Source: Clostridiales bacterium (lineage in GTDB: Bacteria > Bacillota > Clostridia > Christensenellales > Aristaeellaceae). From it: a stretch of DNA of 64,000 bases. The notes beneath the pieces are model-generated. The model ran no database searches, had not been told where the DNA came from, and worked only from the letters and a program-made list of their open reading frames with translations. The position numbers were made by a program, and so were the translations under genes. Numbering within the stretch: position 1 is the stretch's first letter; each line of letters begins with the position of its first letter. Where the stretch lies: contig JAHZHZ010000002.1 of NCBI GenBank assembly GCA_019419995.1, positions 156,227 through 220,226 of the forward strand, written 5' to 3'. Below, piece by piece: positions 8,768-15,378 of the stretch.

Positions 8768-9040
8768 ATGAAAGAACATGATCGTCGTCTGATCGAAAAG
8801 TTGGTGGGCACCCTGGAACGGATGAATCTGGAAGACTATGTGGAACACGTGAGCAATCGTCGCAGGATGATCTTTGATAACCTGTTTTATGGTATTCTGC
8901 GGGGATTGGGATTTTCCATTGGATTTACCGTGCTGGGTGCAGTGGTTATTGTGATTCTCCAGCGCATCGTTACCGAAAATCTCCCGCACATTGGCGGGTT
9001 TATTGCGGAGGTCATACATGCAATTGAGGCGAGGATGTAG
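8768..9040 (+). CDS. DUF5665 family small membrane protein
   Basis: 90 residues: a charged N-terminal helical part containing LERMNLEDYVEHVSNRRR, then a glycine-rich hydrophobic segment (about 40-68, ILRGLGFSIGFTVLGAVVIV) and an amphipathic end. This pattern matches what I recall of DUF5665, common in Clostridia and of unknown function. TGGAGG at 8755-8760 is seven bases before the ATG at 8768, so that start is preferred over the GTG at 8762. A 7-base hairpin (8731-8737 with 8749-8755) sits just before the binding site. The gene overlaps lspA by 23 bases. Confidence 0.8.
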   Translation: MKEHDRRLIEKLVGTLERMNLEDYVEHVSNRRRMIFDNLFYGILRGLGFSIGFTVLGAVVIVILQRIVTENLPHIGGFIAEVIHAIEARM

Positions 9041-9494
9041 GCTCTGGTGGTTGGTTATTCCAGTGTTGGCCGCAGATCGGCTGACGAAGGAACTGGTTGA
9101 GCAGGTTCTGGCACCCCATGGAGTGCGTACTGCCATACCTGGATTGCTCAGCTGGGCCTATACGCAAAACCGTGGTGCAGCTTTCAGCTTGTTGTCAGGG
9201 CGCAGCGTGTTTTTGATCTTGCTCACAGCTGTGCTTGTGGCGGGAATCGTTTTATATCAGTTACGCAAATGGGAGAATCCGCTGCTGGAGCGCATAGGGC
9301 TGTGGCTGGTGGCAGCTGGCGGGTTGGGGAATCTCTGGGATCGCTTGGTCTATGGGTATGTGGTTGATTTCATTCGACTGGATTTTGTTCATTTTGCTGT
9401 ATTTAATCTTGCCGATGTGTTTGTCAGCATAGGGGCCGCGATGGTGCTTGTATCCGTGTTGGCCGGCGAATGGAGGACGCATAGGCATGGCTGA
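9018..9494 (+). CDS. lspA: Signal peptidase II (lipoprotein signal peptidase)
   Basis: Membrane aspartyl protease that cuts lipoprotein signal peptides after Lgt has acted. 158 residues with four hydrophobic segments. The two catalytic aspartates are in YGYVVDFIRL and FNLADVFVSIG; NRGAAFSLL and GGLGNLWDRL are the other conserved blocks. GGAGG at 9007-9011 is six bases before the ATG at 9018. The gene begins inside the DUF5665 gene and ends eight bases into the rluD-like gene. Confidence 0.95.
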   Translation: MQLRRGCRLWWLVIPVLAADRLTKELVEQVLAPHGVRTAIPGLLSWAYTQNRGAAFSLLSGRSVFLILLTAVLVAGIVLYQLRKWENPLLERIGLWLVAAGGLGNLWDRLVYGYVVDFIRLDFVHFAVFNLADVFVSIGAAMVLVSVLAGEWRTHRHG

Positions 9495-10410
9495 TTTTAC
9501 CATCTGTTCCCATACCGTGGCAGCGTGTGAAACCGGAGAGAGGCTGGACGTATTGGTAGCCTCTGCAGCGCAATTGACGCGCTCTCGAGCCGGAACGCTG
9601 ATTCGGGACGGATTTGTGTGCGTCAATGGTGAACGGCAGGCTAAGGCGGGGTTCAGGCCGAGAGAAGGAGACAGCCTGGAAATTAAATTGCCCTCAGTGG
9701 CACCGGCTTGCACTCAGGCGCAGGATATCCCATTGAATATACTTTATCAGGATGCGGATCTGGCGGTAGTTTATAAACCTTCGGGGATGGTGGTACATCC
9801 GGCGGCGGGTAACCCGGATGGAACACTGGTCAATGCTCTACTAGCGAGGCTGGATCATCTCTCCGGCATCGGTGGGGAAATCCGGCCGGGCATTGTGCAT
9901 CGCATTGATAAGGACACTTCTGGTCTGCTGTTGGTGGCCAAAAATGACTTCAGCCATCTGGCACTTTCGGAGCAAATTCGAGTGCACAGCGTTCAACGTG
10001 CCTACATGGCAATTGTCCAGGGACATATGAGGGAACCCTCTGGAACGGTGGAGGGTCCCATTGGCCGCCATCCCGTGGACCGGAAGAAGATGGCCATTGT
10101 GCCCGATGGTCGGGAAGCCGTGACCCATTGGAGGGTATTGGAGGAACTGCGGGGTGCGACGTTGTTGGAGTGTCGTTTAACCACGGGGCGCACCCATCAG
10201 ATCCGTGTACATATGGCTTCCATTGGCCATCCGTTATTGGGAGATCCACTATATGGCCCCAAGAAATCGCCCTGGGCCGTAACAGGCGGACAATTGCTTC
10301 ACGCTTTTCGGCTGGGTTTCGTTCATCCCCGCAGTGGAGAAGAAATGCTCTTTGAGGCGCCCCCGGAGGAGCGCTTTAACCATTGGCGGCAAAAGTTGCG
10401 GCTGCCATGA
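9487..10410 (+). CDS. rluD: RluA-family 23S rRNA pseudouridine synthase, RluD type
   Basis: 307 residues: an N-terminal S4 domain (about 15-75) and the RluA catalytic domain with the active-site HRIDKDTSGLLLVAK and the later TGRTHQIRVHMASIGHPLLG. GGAGGAC at 9472-9478 supports the ATG at 9487. Placement directly behind lspA is the usual Firmicutes order (the YlyB position in Bacillus). The exact uridines modified cannot be read from the sequence. A second, more distant RluA-type gene is at 42658. Confidence 0.9.
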   Translation: MADFTICSHTVAACETGERLDVLVASAAQLTRSRAGTLIRDGFVCVNGERQAKAGFRPREGDSLEIKLPSVAPACTQAQDIPLNILYQDADLAVVYKPSGMVVHPAAGNPDGTLVNALLARLDHLSGIGGEIRPGIVHRIDKDTSGLLLVAKNDFSHLALSEQIRVHSVQRAYMAIVQGHMREPSGTVEGPIGRHPVDRKKMAIVPDGREAVTHWRVLEELRGATLLECRLTTGRTHQIRVHMASIGHPLLGDPLYGPKKSPWAVTGGQLLHAFRLGFVHPRSGEEMLFEAPPEERFNHWRQKLRLP

Positions 10411-10456
10411 TCTTGATTTATATGGGGTTTGCCCACAATATGGAGGTTGATGTGGT

Positions 10457-11158
10457 GTGAGTCGTTTGGGAGACGCGATTAGGAAGGCGCGGTTGAATGC
10501 AAAAATGTCGGAAAAGGCGCTGGGACGCAAGTGCGGCATGGCAGAGAGCGTGATTAAAGACATTGAGTCTGGCAGGCGCATTGTTTCAGACGACCAGGCG
10601 CAACGAATTTTGAAGTTGTTAGGGGCGGAAAACCCAGTTTCTACAGAATTGGAAGTAGCTGCGGAACCGGAGGTAAAACTCAGACCCAGACCTCGTGCTT
10701 ACATATTACCTGCCCGGGATGTGGAAGCTGATCAACAAAAAGCAGTTGATGAATCCACAGATGCCTGGTTGGATGCGCTGGGCGGTGTAGTGCGCCGCGT
10801 GCCAGTTATGGGACCTGACAGCGTGGTGGTGGAACACGTGCTTACCCCCATCATTGGCGGAAAGATTGAGGGTGGCGCTCCAGACAAAGTATTGTTTTTT
10901 CGCGTCCCGGATGATAGCCTGCGGGGATTCAGGGTATATTCGGGAGATCTGTTGCTGACCGTTCCAGAAACCCGGGCACAAGATGGGGCACTCATGTTGG
11001 TGGAATATAAGGGCGTGCGCATGGTGCGCAAATTGTTGAAATTGGATGGCATGCGCATTCAGATGCAGTCATTTGACCGGGAGTTTGATGCCGTGGCTGC
11101 ACCTGCACCCCAGGTACGGGTTCTGGGCCGATGCGTGCGGTTAATGCGCATGCTGTAG
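10457..11158 (+). CDS. HTH regulator with LexA/S24-like C-terminal domain
   Basis: 233 residues. Residues 1-55 form an XRE-type helix-turn-helix (LGDAIRKARLNAKMSEKALG, then GMAESVIKDIESGRR). The C-terminal half reads like the S24 peptidase fold: DDSL in the place of the GDSM serine, a GDLLLTV strand, DGALMLVEY and MVRKL near the LexA lysine. Whether it self-cleaves is unknown. The start is GTG with GGAGG at 10442-10446. It is 46 bases behind rluD and closes this transcription unit before a strong terminator. Target genes cannot be told. Confidence 0.7.
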   Translation: MSRLGDAIRKARLNAKMSEKALGRKCGMAESVIKDIESGRRIVSDDQAQRILKLLGAENPVSTELEVAAEPEVKLRPRPRAYILPARDVEADQQKAVDESTDAWLDALGGVVRRVPVMGPDSVVVEHVLTPIIGGKIEGGAPDKVLFFRVPDDSLRGFRVYSGDLLLTVPETRAQDGALMLVEYKGVRMVRKLLKLDGMRIQMQSFDREFDAVAAPAPQVRVLGRCVRLMRML

Positions 11159-11190
11159 GCTTGGCTTTAATAAGCTTTGCAAAGAAACTA

Positions 11191-11230
11191 AAAAAGCGTC
11201 GGGGCTTCTGCGGAAGCCCCGACGCTTTTT
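11191..11230. terminator. Strong bidirectional terminator
   Basis: A perfect 17-base stem (11191-11207 with 11214-11230) has A-run and T-run ends, so it can terminate the HTH gene on the plus strand and the Lrp gene on the minus strand. Confidence 0.9.
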
Positions 11231-11237
11231 CATTGGC

Positions 11238-11681
11238 TCAATCAGATTCCTTTTCCTCATTGGATTTGTTTCCCAAGATGTAGTAAGTTTTCACAGAGGC
11301 AACGCCTTCCAAGCTTGCTATGGAGCGGTGTACCTGACGAAATTCTTCTGTAGATACCGCATAAATAGAGGCTAGGTAATCTAAATCCCCCGTCAGTATG
11401 TAGAAGGATACTACATGTGGATCGCTGGAAATGATATTTGCCAGCTTGTCAATATAACGAGTATGCTCAATCTTAATGCCGATCATGGCGGTAATGCCGC
11501 CTTCGATCTTGCTATTGTCCACAATTGCCGTATATTGAAGAATTACCCCTTGATTCTCCAGACGTCGAATGCGCTCAGTCACGGAGGATACCGCCAGGCC
11601 GACTTCCTTGGCGATAGCAGAAGCTGAAACACGTGCATTCTTCTTGAGCATGGATACAATTTTGAGATCAATACTGTCCAT
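11238..11681 (-). CDS. Lrp/AsnC family transcriptional regulator
   Basis: 147 residues: an N-terminal winged HTH (MDSIDLKIVSMLKKNARVSA, then IAKEVGLAVSSVTERIRRLE) and a C-terminal RAM/AsnC ligand-binding domain. Proteins of this type bind amino acids and control amino-acid metabolism. The ATG at 11681 gives the standard start; GGAGG lies 12 bases upstream, somewhat far. It is a single gene with its own promoter. The true ligand is unknown. Confidence 0.88.
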   Translation of the reverse strand: MDSIDLKIVSMLKKNARVSASAIAKEVGLAVSSVTERIRRLENQGVILQYTAIVDNSKIEGGITAMIGIKIEHTRYIDKLANIISSDPHVVSFYILTGDLDYLASIYAVSTEEFRQVHRSIASLEGVASVKTYYILGNKSNEEKESD

Positions 11682-11714
11682 ATTTCTGTAATACCTCCGA
11701 TTTTCTCCTCGTCT

Positions 11715-11743
11715 ATCATACCGTTTCGGAAGCTGTTTGTCAA
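11715..11743 (-). promoter_or_regulatory. Promoter of the Lrp-type regulator
   Basis: TTGACA (11738-11743) and TATGAT (11715-11720) on the minus strand with a 17-base spacer. Confidence 0.75.
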
Positions 11744-11811
11744 GAATTGCAACTATATTCAAGAAATTATGTCAACTTGCATAATTTATTTGCTTTATAT
11801 ATTCACAAATA

Positions 11812-11845
11812 GATGAAAAAATCCGCCCAAAAGCATTCTGGGCGG
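11812..11845 (-). terminator. Terminator of psuK-psuG
   Basis: Read on the minus strand, CCGCCCA (11839-11845) pairs with TGGGCGG (11823-11829) and is followed by ATTTTTTC. It lies 20 bases after the psuG stop. Confidence 0.85.
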
Positions 11846-11867
11846 GGAAATGGAGATGGGAAAAAAT

Positions 11868-12779
11868 TTACAGTTTGCAGGCGATTTGTGCGGCCAAACG
11901 GGCATTGTTGTATACAAGCTGTATGTTGGAGGATAAACTGTGGCCGCCGGTGATATCCTTGATTTTTGCCAATAAAAATGGTGTGATATTCTTTCCTTGT
12001 ATACCCTGGGCATGGGCTTCATCTAGAGCCTGATCAATGGCTTTGTTGATAACATTGGGGTCCATGGAATATTCTTCCGGAATGGGGTTGGCAATCAAAA
12101 TGCCTCCTTTGAGGCCCATATTCAGTTTTGCACGGAAAGTGGCAGCGATTTCCTCGGGCGTATCCATTTGGTAGTCTACGCTAAAGCCGCTTTTGCGGGT
12201 ATAAAACGCGGGCAACTCTTTTGTTCTGTAGCCCACTACCGGCACGCCCTTGGTTTCCAAGTATTCCAGGGTTAAACCCAGATCTAATATGGATTTTGCA
12301 CCTGCACATACTACCATTACACTGGTTTGCGCCAATTCTTCCAGATCCGCGGAAATATCCATAGTGGTTTCTGCACCCCGGTGTACGCCTCCAATACCAC
12401 CTGTGGCAAATATCCGGATTCCTGCCATGTTGGCTATAATCATAGTGGTGGCTACTGTGGTAGCTCCATCTTTACCCTGAGCAACTAGGGCTGGCAGGTC
12501 CCTGCGGGAAGTCTTGTTTACTGCATAACCTTTTTGCCCAAGGTAGCGTATTTCTTCTTCAGATAAACCGGCTTTGAGCCGTCCGCCGATAATGGCAATG
12601 GTAGCGGGTGTGGCGCCGTTTTCCCGGATGATTTTTTCAACGTTTAGAGCTGTATCCACATTTTGCGGATAGGGCATGCCATGAGAAATGATGGTGGATT
12701 CAAGGGCCACCACAGGTTTGGATGCCTGTAACGCCTCTTTAACTTCGGTGGAGATATCCAGATAGGGGCACAAACTCAT
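11868..12779 (-). CDS. psuG: Pseudouridine-5'-phosphate glycosidase
   Basis: Splits pseudouridine 5'-phosphate into uracil and ribose 5-phosphate, breaking the C-C glycosidic bond. At 303 residues it has the family length; VALESTIISHGMPYPQN near residues 23-39 and GGIGGVHRGAETTMDIS are typical, with the SILDLGLTLEYLE block later. It lies 20 bases downstream of the kinase gene psuK, forming the two-step pathway pseudouridine to pseudouridine 5'-phosphate to uracil. Confidence 0.95.
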   Translation of the reverse strand: MSLCPYLDISTEVKEALQASKPVVALESTIISHGMPYPQNVDTALNVEKIIRENGATPATIAIIGGRLKAGLSEEEIRYLGQKGYAVNKTSRRDLPALVAQGKDGATTVATTMIIANMAGIRIFATGGIGGVHRGAETTMDISADLEELAQTSVMVVCAGAKSILDLGLTLEYLETKGVPVVGYRTKELPAFYTRKSGFSVDYQMDTPEEIAATFRAKLNMGLKGGILIANPIPEEYSMDPNVINKAIDQALDEAHAQGIQGKNITPFLLAKIKDITGGHSLSSNIQLVYNNARLAAQIACKL

Positions 12780-12799
12780 AAGTCTTTTTCCTCCTGCTT

Positions 12800-13738
12800 T
12801 TAAAGTTTAGCGGATAGTTCACGCATTTTTTCGATCAGGTGAGCACGACTCATTTCCGGATTGACTGTATCCATGGAATTGACTGCGATCATGGCTGCCG
12901 CTGTGCCTGCAATGCCACTTTCGCGCACGCTTAACCCCTCACAATAGGCCCATACCAATGCCGCCGTAAAGGCATCACCTGCGCCTGTGGCATTGACTGC
13001 ATTACAGGAAGTGTAAGGCAGAAAACCGCATCGGCCGTTTTCTGCATAGAGAGCCCCCTGGGTACCCATCGTTAGATAGACGCGCTTTGCACCGGCTAGA
13101 TTGAGTTGCCGGGCTGCTTCAGAAGCATCCATTGCATCCCGAATGGGAATGCCCGCAAGAAGTTCAGCCTCCATGCGATTGGGTTTCAAACAAAAGATTC
13201 GGGGCAGAGCACGACGCAGCCGAATTGCTTTGGCAGCGGAAACTGTATCGGCAAATATGGGTACGTGCAGCTCCTTGGACAGATAGAAGATGGTTTCCTC
13301 AGGAAGGTTGGCGTCGATAACCACTGCATCCATGGCATTGAGCATGGTAAGATATGGGGCAATGCGATCAGGAATCAGGATATTCTGAATTTCCATATCG
13401 CTGATGGCACAACACATATCGCCCCGAGCATCATCAATAAACAAATATACGGAAGTATGGCCTTCTGAAACAGTGATACAACCTTTTGTTCCAATGCCTT
13501 TGGAACGGCAATCCTCCAGCAACATGCGCCCATTGGAGTCGTTGCCCAATGCCGTGAACAATTCAACTTCCAATCCCAAGCGAGCAGCATTTTCTGCAAT
13601 ATTCCGCCCCGCCCCACCGGGAGATAGGCGAACCTGGCCAGGGTTGGAATCTTTCTGTATTAAAACGCCGTCGGGGAAGCCGCCGATATCAACATTTGAT
13701 CCACCAATTACTGCGATTCGTTGCCGCATTTCAGCCAT
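12800..13738 (-). CDS. psuK: PfkB-family sugar kinase, probably pseudouridine kinase
   Basis: 312-residue ribokinase-fold enzyme. Early GGSNVDIGG and PGGAGRNIAENAARLG bind substrate; NATGAGDAFTAALVWAY carries the catalytic base aspartate and anion hole. The PfkB family is broad; pseudouridine is chosen because psuG follows directly. AAGGAAG seven bases before the ATG at 13738 supports that start over the ATG three codons later. Promoter at 13768-13796. Confidence 0.87.
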   Translation of the reverse strand: MAEMRQRIAVIGGSNVDIGGFPDGVLIQKDSNPGQVRLSPGGAGRNIAENAARLGLEVELFTALGNDSNGRMLLEDCRSKGIGTKGCITVSEGHTSVYLFIDDARGDMCCAISDMEIQNILIPDRIAPYLTMLNAMDAVVIDANLPEETIFYLSKELHVPIFADTVSAAKAIRLRRALPRIFCLKPNRMEAELLAGIPIRDAMDASEAARQLNLAGAKRVYLTMGTQGALYAENGRCGFLPYTSCNAVNATGAGDAFTAALVWAYCEGLSVRESGIAGTAAAMIAVNSMDTVNPEMSRAHLIEKMRELSAKL

Positions 13739-13767
13739 CTAATCACTTCCTTTTGCTCTATATTTTC

Positions 13768-13796
13768 ATTATACCTTCACATAAATGGGTTTGCAA
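13768..13796 (-). promoter_or_regulatory. Promoter of psuK-psuG
   Basis: TTGCAA (13791-13796) and TATAAT (13768-13773) on the minus strand, 17-base spacer. Confidence 0.75.
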
Positions 13797-13913
13797 GTGC
13801 TTGGTAATATGCGATTGCAAAGCAATTTTAGACATATTTAGGGCAATATGATGTTAATTACATTTTAATAGATTAATGATTGGGTAAATTTATTCATTTG
13901 AAGAATAAAAACC

Positions 13914-13942
13914 TTGATTTTGACATAATATTGTAATATAAT
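13914..13942 (+). promoter_or_regulatory. Promoter of the SH3-NlpC/P60 gene
   Basis: TTGATT (13914-13919) and TATAAT (13937-13942), 17-base spacer. Transcription would begin near 13949, which excludes a gene start at 13945 and supports 13984. Confidence 0.65.
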
Positions 13943-13983
13943 AAATGCGGTTTAGTGGCAAATACGATGAATCGGGTGATTTG

Positions 13984-14982
13984 ATGAAAGCGACAAAGAT
14001 GTTACGCCGGTTGCTGGTTATAACGTTGAGCGTTATGCTCCTGTCGGCTACTTGCGCTCCGGCACTAGCAGCATCCTTTAAGGCCAAGATCAATTCCGCT
14101 TCAGCGCGGGTCTACAGTGGGCCTTCTAAATCCAGCAAATACAGTGTTTCTGCGCCCAAAGGTGCGACGGTTACGGTTACGGGTTATGCCAAAGGGTGGG
14201 CACGCATTGAGCACAAGGGCAATGTAGGATACATACCCGTGAAGTATCTCAACCTGACTGAGCGGATTAAGGCGTATACCATCAAGTCAACATCAGTATA
14301 TAAGGGAGATAGTTCATCATCTACCAAACTGGGCACTATTCCCAAGGCAACCGTGGTTTATGTAGTGGGTTATAGCAATGGATACTGCCGAGTCCAAAAT
14401 AGTTCAGGGTCCATCACCGGTTATGTGGATAAGGACAGATTGGCCAGCGAATCTGAAGTGCGCCAGGCCTATAAAGCGTACAAAGAGTATCTCGAATGGA
14501 AGGAAAACCAGTCCGGGAGCTCTTCTGGATCAGGTGGGAGCAGTGGTTCAGGTAGTGGTGGTTCGGGCAGTTCCAGTGGGTCGGGCTCGCAGACTCCTGC
14601 AAGCAGCATCGACAAGGTAATTGCGCTGGCAAAGGCTTTGGTGGGCCGTCCCTACGCTTTGGATGCCAATCCTCCGGCCAGCTTCAACTGTTCTGCTTTT
14701 GTAGAGTATTGCATGGAAAAGTGTGGGTATTCTATGAATGGTACAGCTGCAAGTCAGGCCTCAGATAGTCGCCACGAAAAGGTTAGCGATGTTTCCGATA
14801 TTAAGAAGGGCGATGTTCTCTGCTTTGATACCGACGAAGATGGGGTTTGTGATCATACGGCGATATATCTGGGCAGTGGAAAATTTATAGAAGCTTCTCA
14901 AAACGCGGGAAAGGTGCAAACCAATTCGATTGATGATTGGTATGAGGAGCACTTCATGTTTGCTCGCCGCCCTCAAAAGTAG
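13984..14982 (+). CDS. Secreted SH3-domain NlpC/P60 cell-wall hydrolase
   Basis: 332 residues. A signal peptide (about 1-30, ending APALAA) is followed by two bacterial SH3 domains (about 31-90 and 95-155), a short helical part, a Ser/Gly linker of about 28 residues and a C-terminal NlpC/P60 domain (about 208-332). The catalytic cysteine is in FNCSAFVEY and the histidine in CDHTAIYLG. The domain architecture points to a D,L-endopeptidase acting on peptidoglycan stem peptides outside the cell; substrate is inference. It is monocistronic with its own promoter and terminator. A related SH3-only protein is at 38781. Confidence 0.9.
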   Translation: MKATKMLRRLLVITLSVMLLSATCAPALAASFKAKINSASARVYSGPSKSSKYSVSAPKGATVTVTGYAKGWARIEHKGNVGYIPVKYLNLTERIKAYTIKSTSVYKGDSSSSTKLGTIPKATVVYVVGYSNGYCRVQNSSGSITGYVDKDRLASESEVRQAYKAYKEYLEWKENQSGSSSGSGGSSGSGSGGSGSSSGSGSQTPASSIDKVIALAKALVGRPYALDANPPASFNCSAFVEYCMEKCGYSMNGTAASQASDSRHEKVSDVSDIKKGDVLCFDTDEDGVCDHTAIYLGSGKFIEASQNAGKVQTNSIDDWYEEHFMFARRPQK

Positions 14983-15062
14983 GCGTATAGGGCGGAAGGA
15001 GTAGCCAACTTAAATTTAGAAAAACAGAATCAATGATTTTCTGATAAATCATTAGCTTAATT

Positions 15063-15092
15063 AAAAGCGGCGCTACGTTTAGCGCCGCTTTT
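15063..15092 (+). terminator. Terminator of the NlpC/P60 gene
   Basis: Perfect 12-base stem (15063-15074 with 15081-15092) with A-run and T-run flanks; could act in both directions. Confidence 0.85.
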
Positions 15093-15271
15093 ATGTGGGG
15101 AGATACTTTTATTTATTGGAGTTCTCATTACGGCCAGTGACGCATCAGTCAGGCTCTTGATGTAGGTGGGGTAGGTGATATAAGGTTTTCCATAATTTGT
15201 GTAATGGCCTTTGTAAACATTTTTTCTTGCGAGGAAAATGTACAAATGTGCCTGTTCGTATCAATGAGCAG
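15093..15271. other. Intergenic stretch without recognisable feature
   Basis: Between the NlpC/P60 terminator and the ppdK terminators I see no gene, promoter or repeat I can support. A 62-codon minus-strand frame runs through it into the terminator at 15063, lacks a ribosome binding site and resembles nothing known. Confidence 0.6.
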
Positions 15272-15315
15272 AAAAAGTTCCGCGCTATGCGATCAGACAT
15301 AGCGCGGAGCTTTTT
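15272..15315 (-). terminator. Terminator of ppdK
   Basis: An 18-base stem with one mismatch (15272-15289 with 15298-15315) flanked by A and T runs; on the minus strand the T-run follows the stem. It is the second of two hairpins after ppdK. Confidence 0.8.
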
Positions 15316-15330
15316 AGATTAAAACTATGT

Positions 15331-15358
15331 CTATTGGAGGGATTTTTCCCTCCAATAG
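15331..15358 (-). terminator. First hairpin after ppdK
   Basis: Perfect 11-base stem (15331-15341 with 15348-15358), 20 bases beyond the ppdK stop; weak T content downstream. It may protect the 3' end of the mRNA or assist termination. Confidence 0.55.
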
Positions 15359-15378
15359 TAGCTTGAATCAACTGCTTA

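Noticed and set aside
15057..15245. 62-codon minus-strand frame in the gap after the NlpC/P60 gene
   Set aside because: It runs into a strong terminator hairpin, has no ribosome binding site and no recognisable similarity; probably chance.
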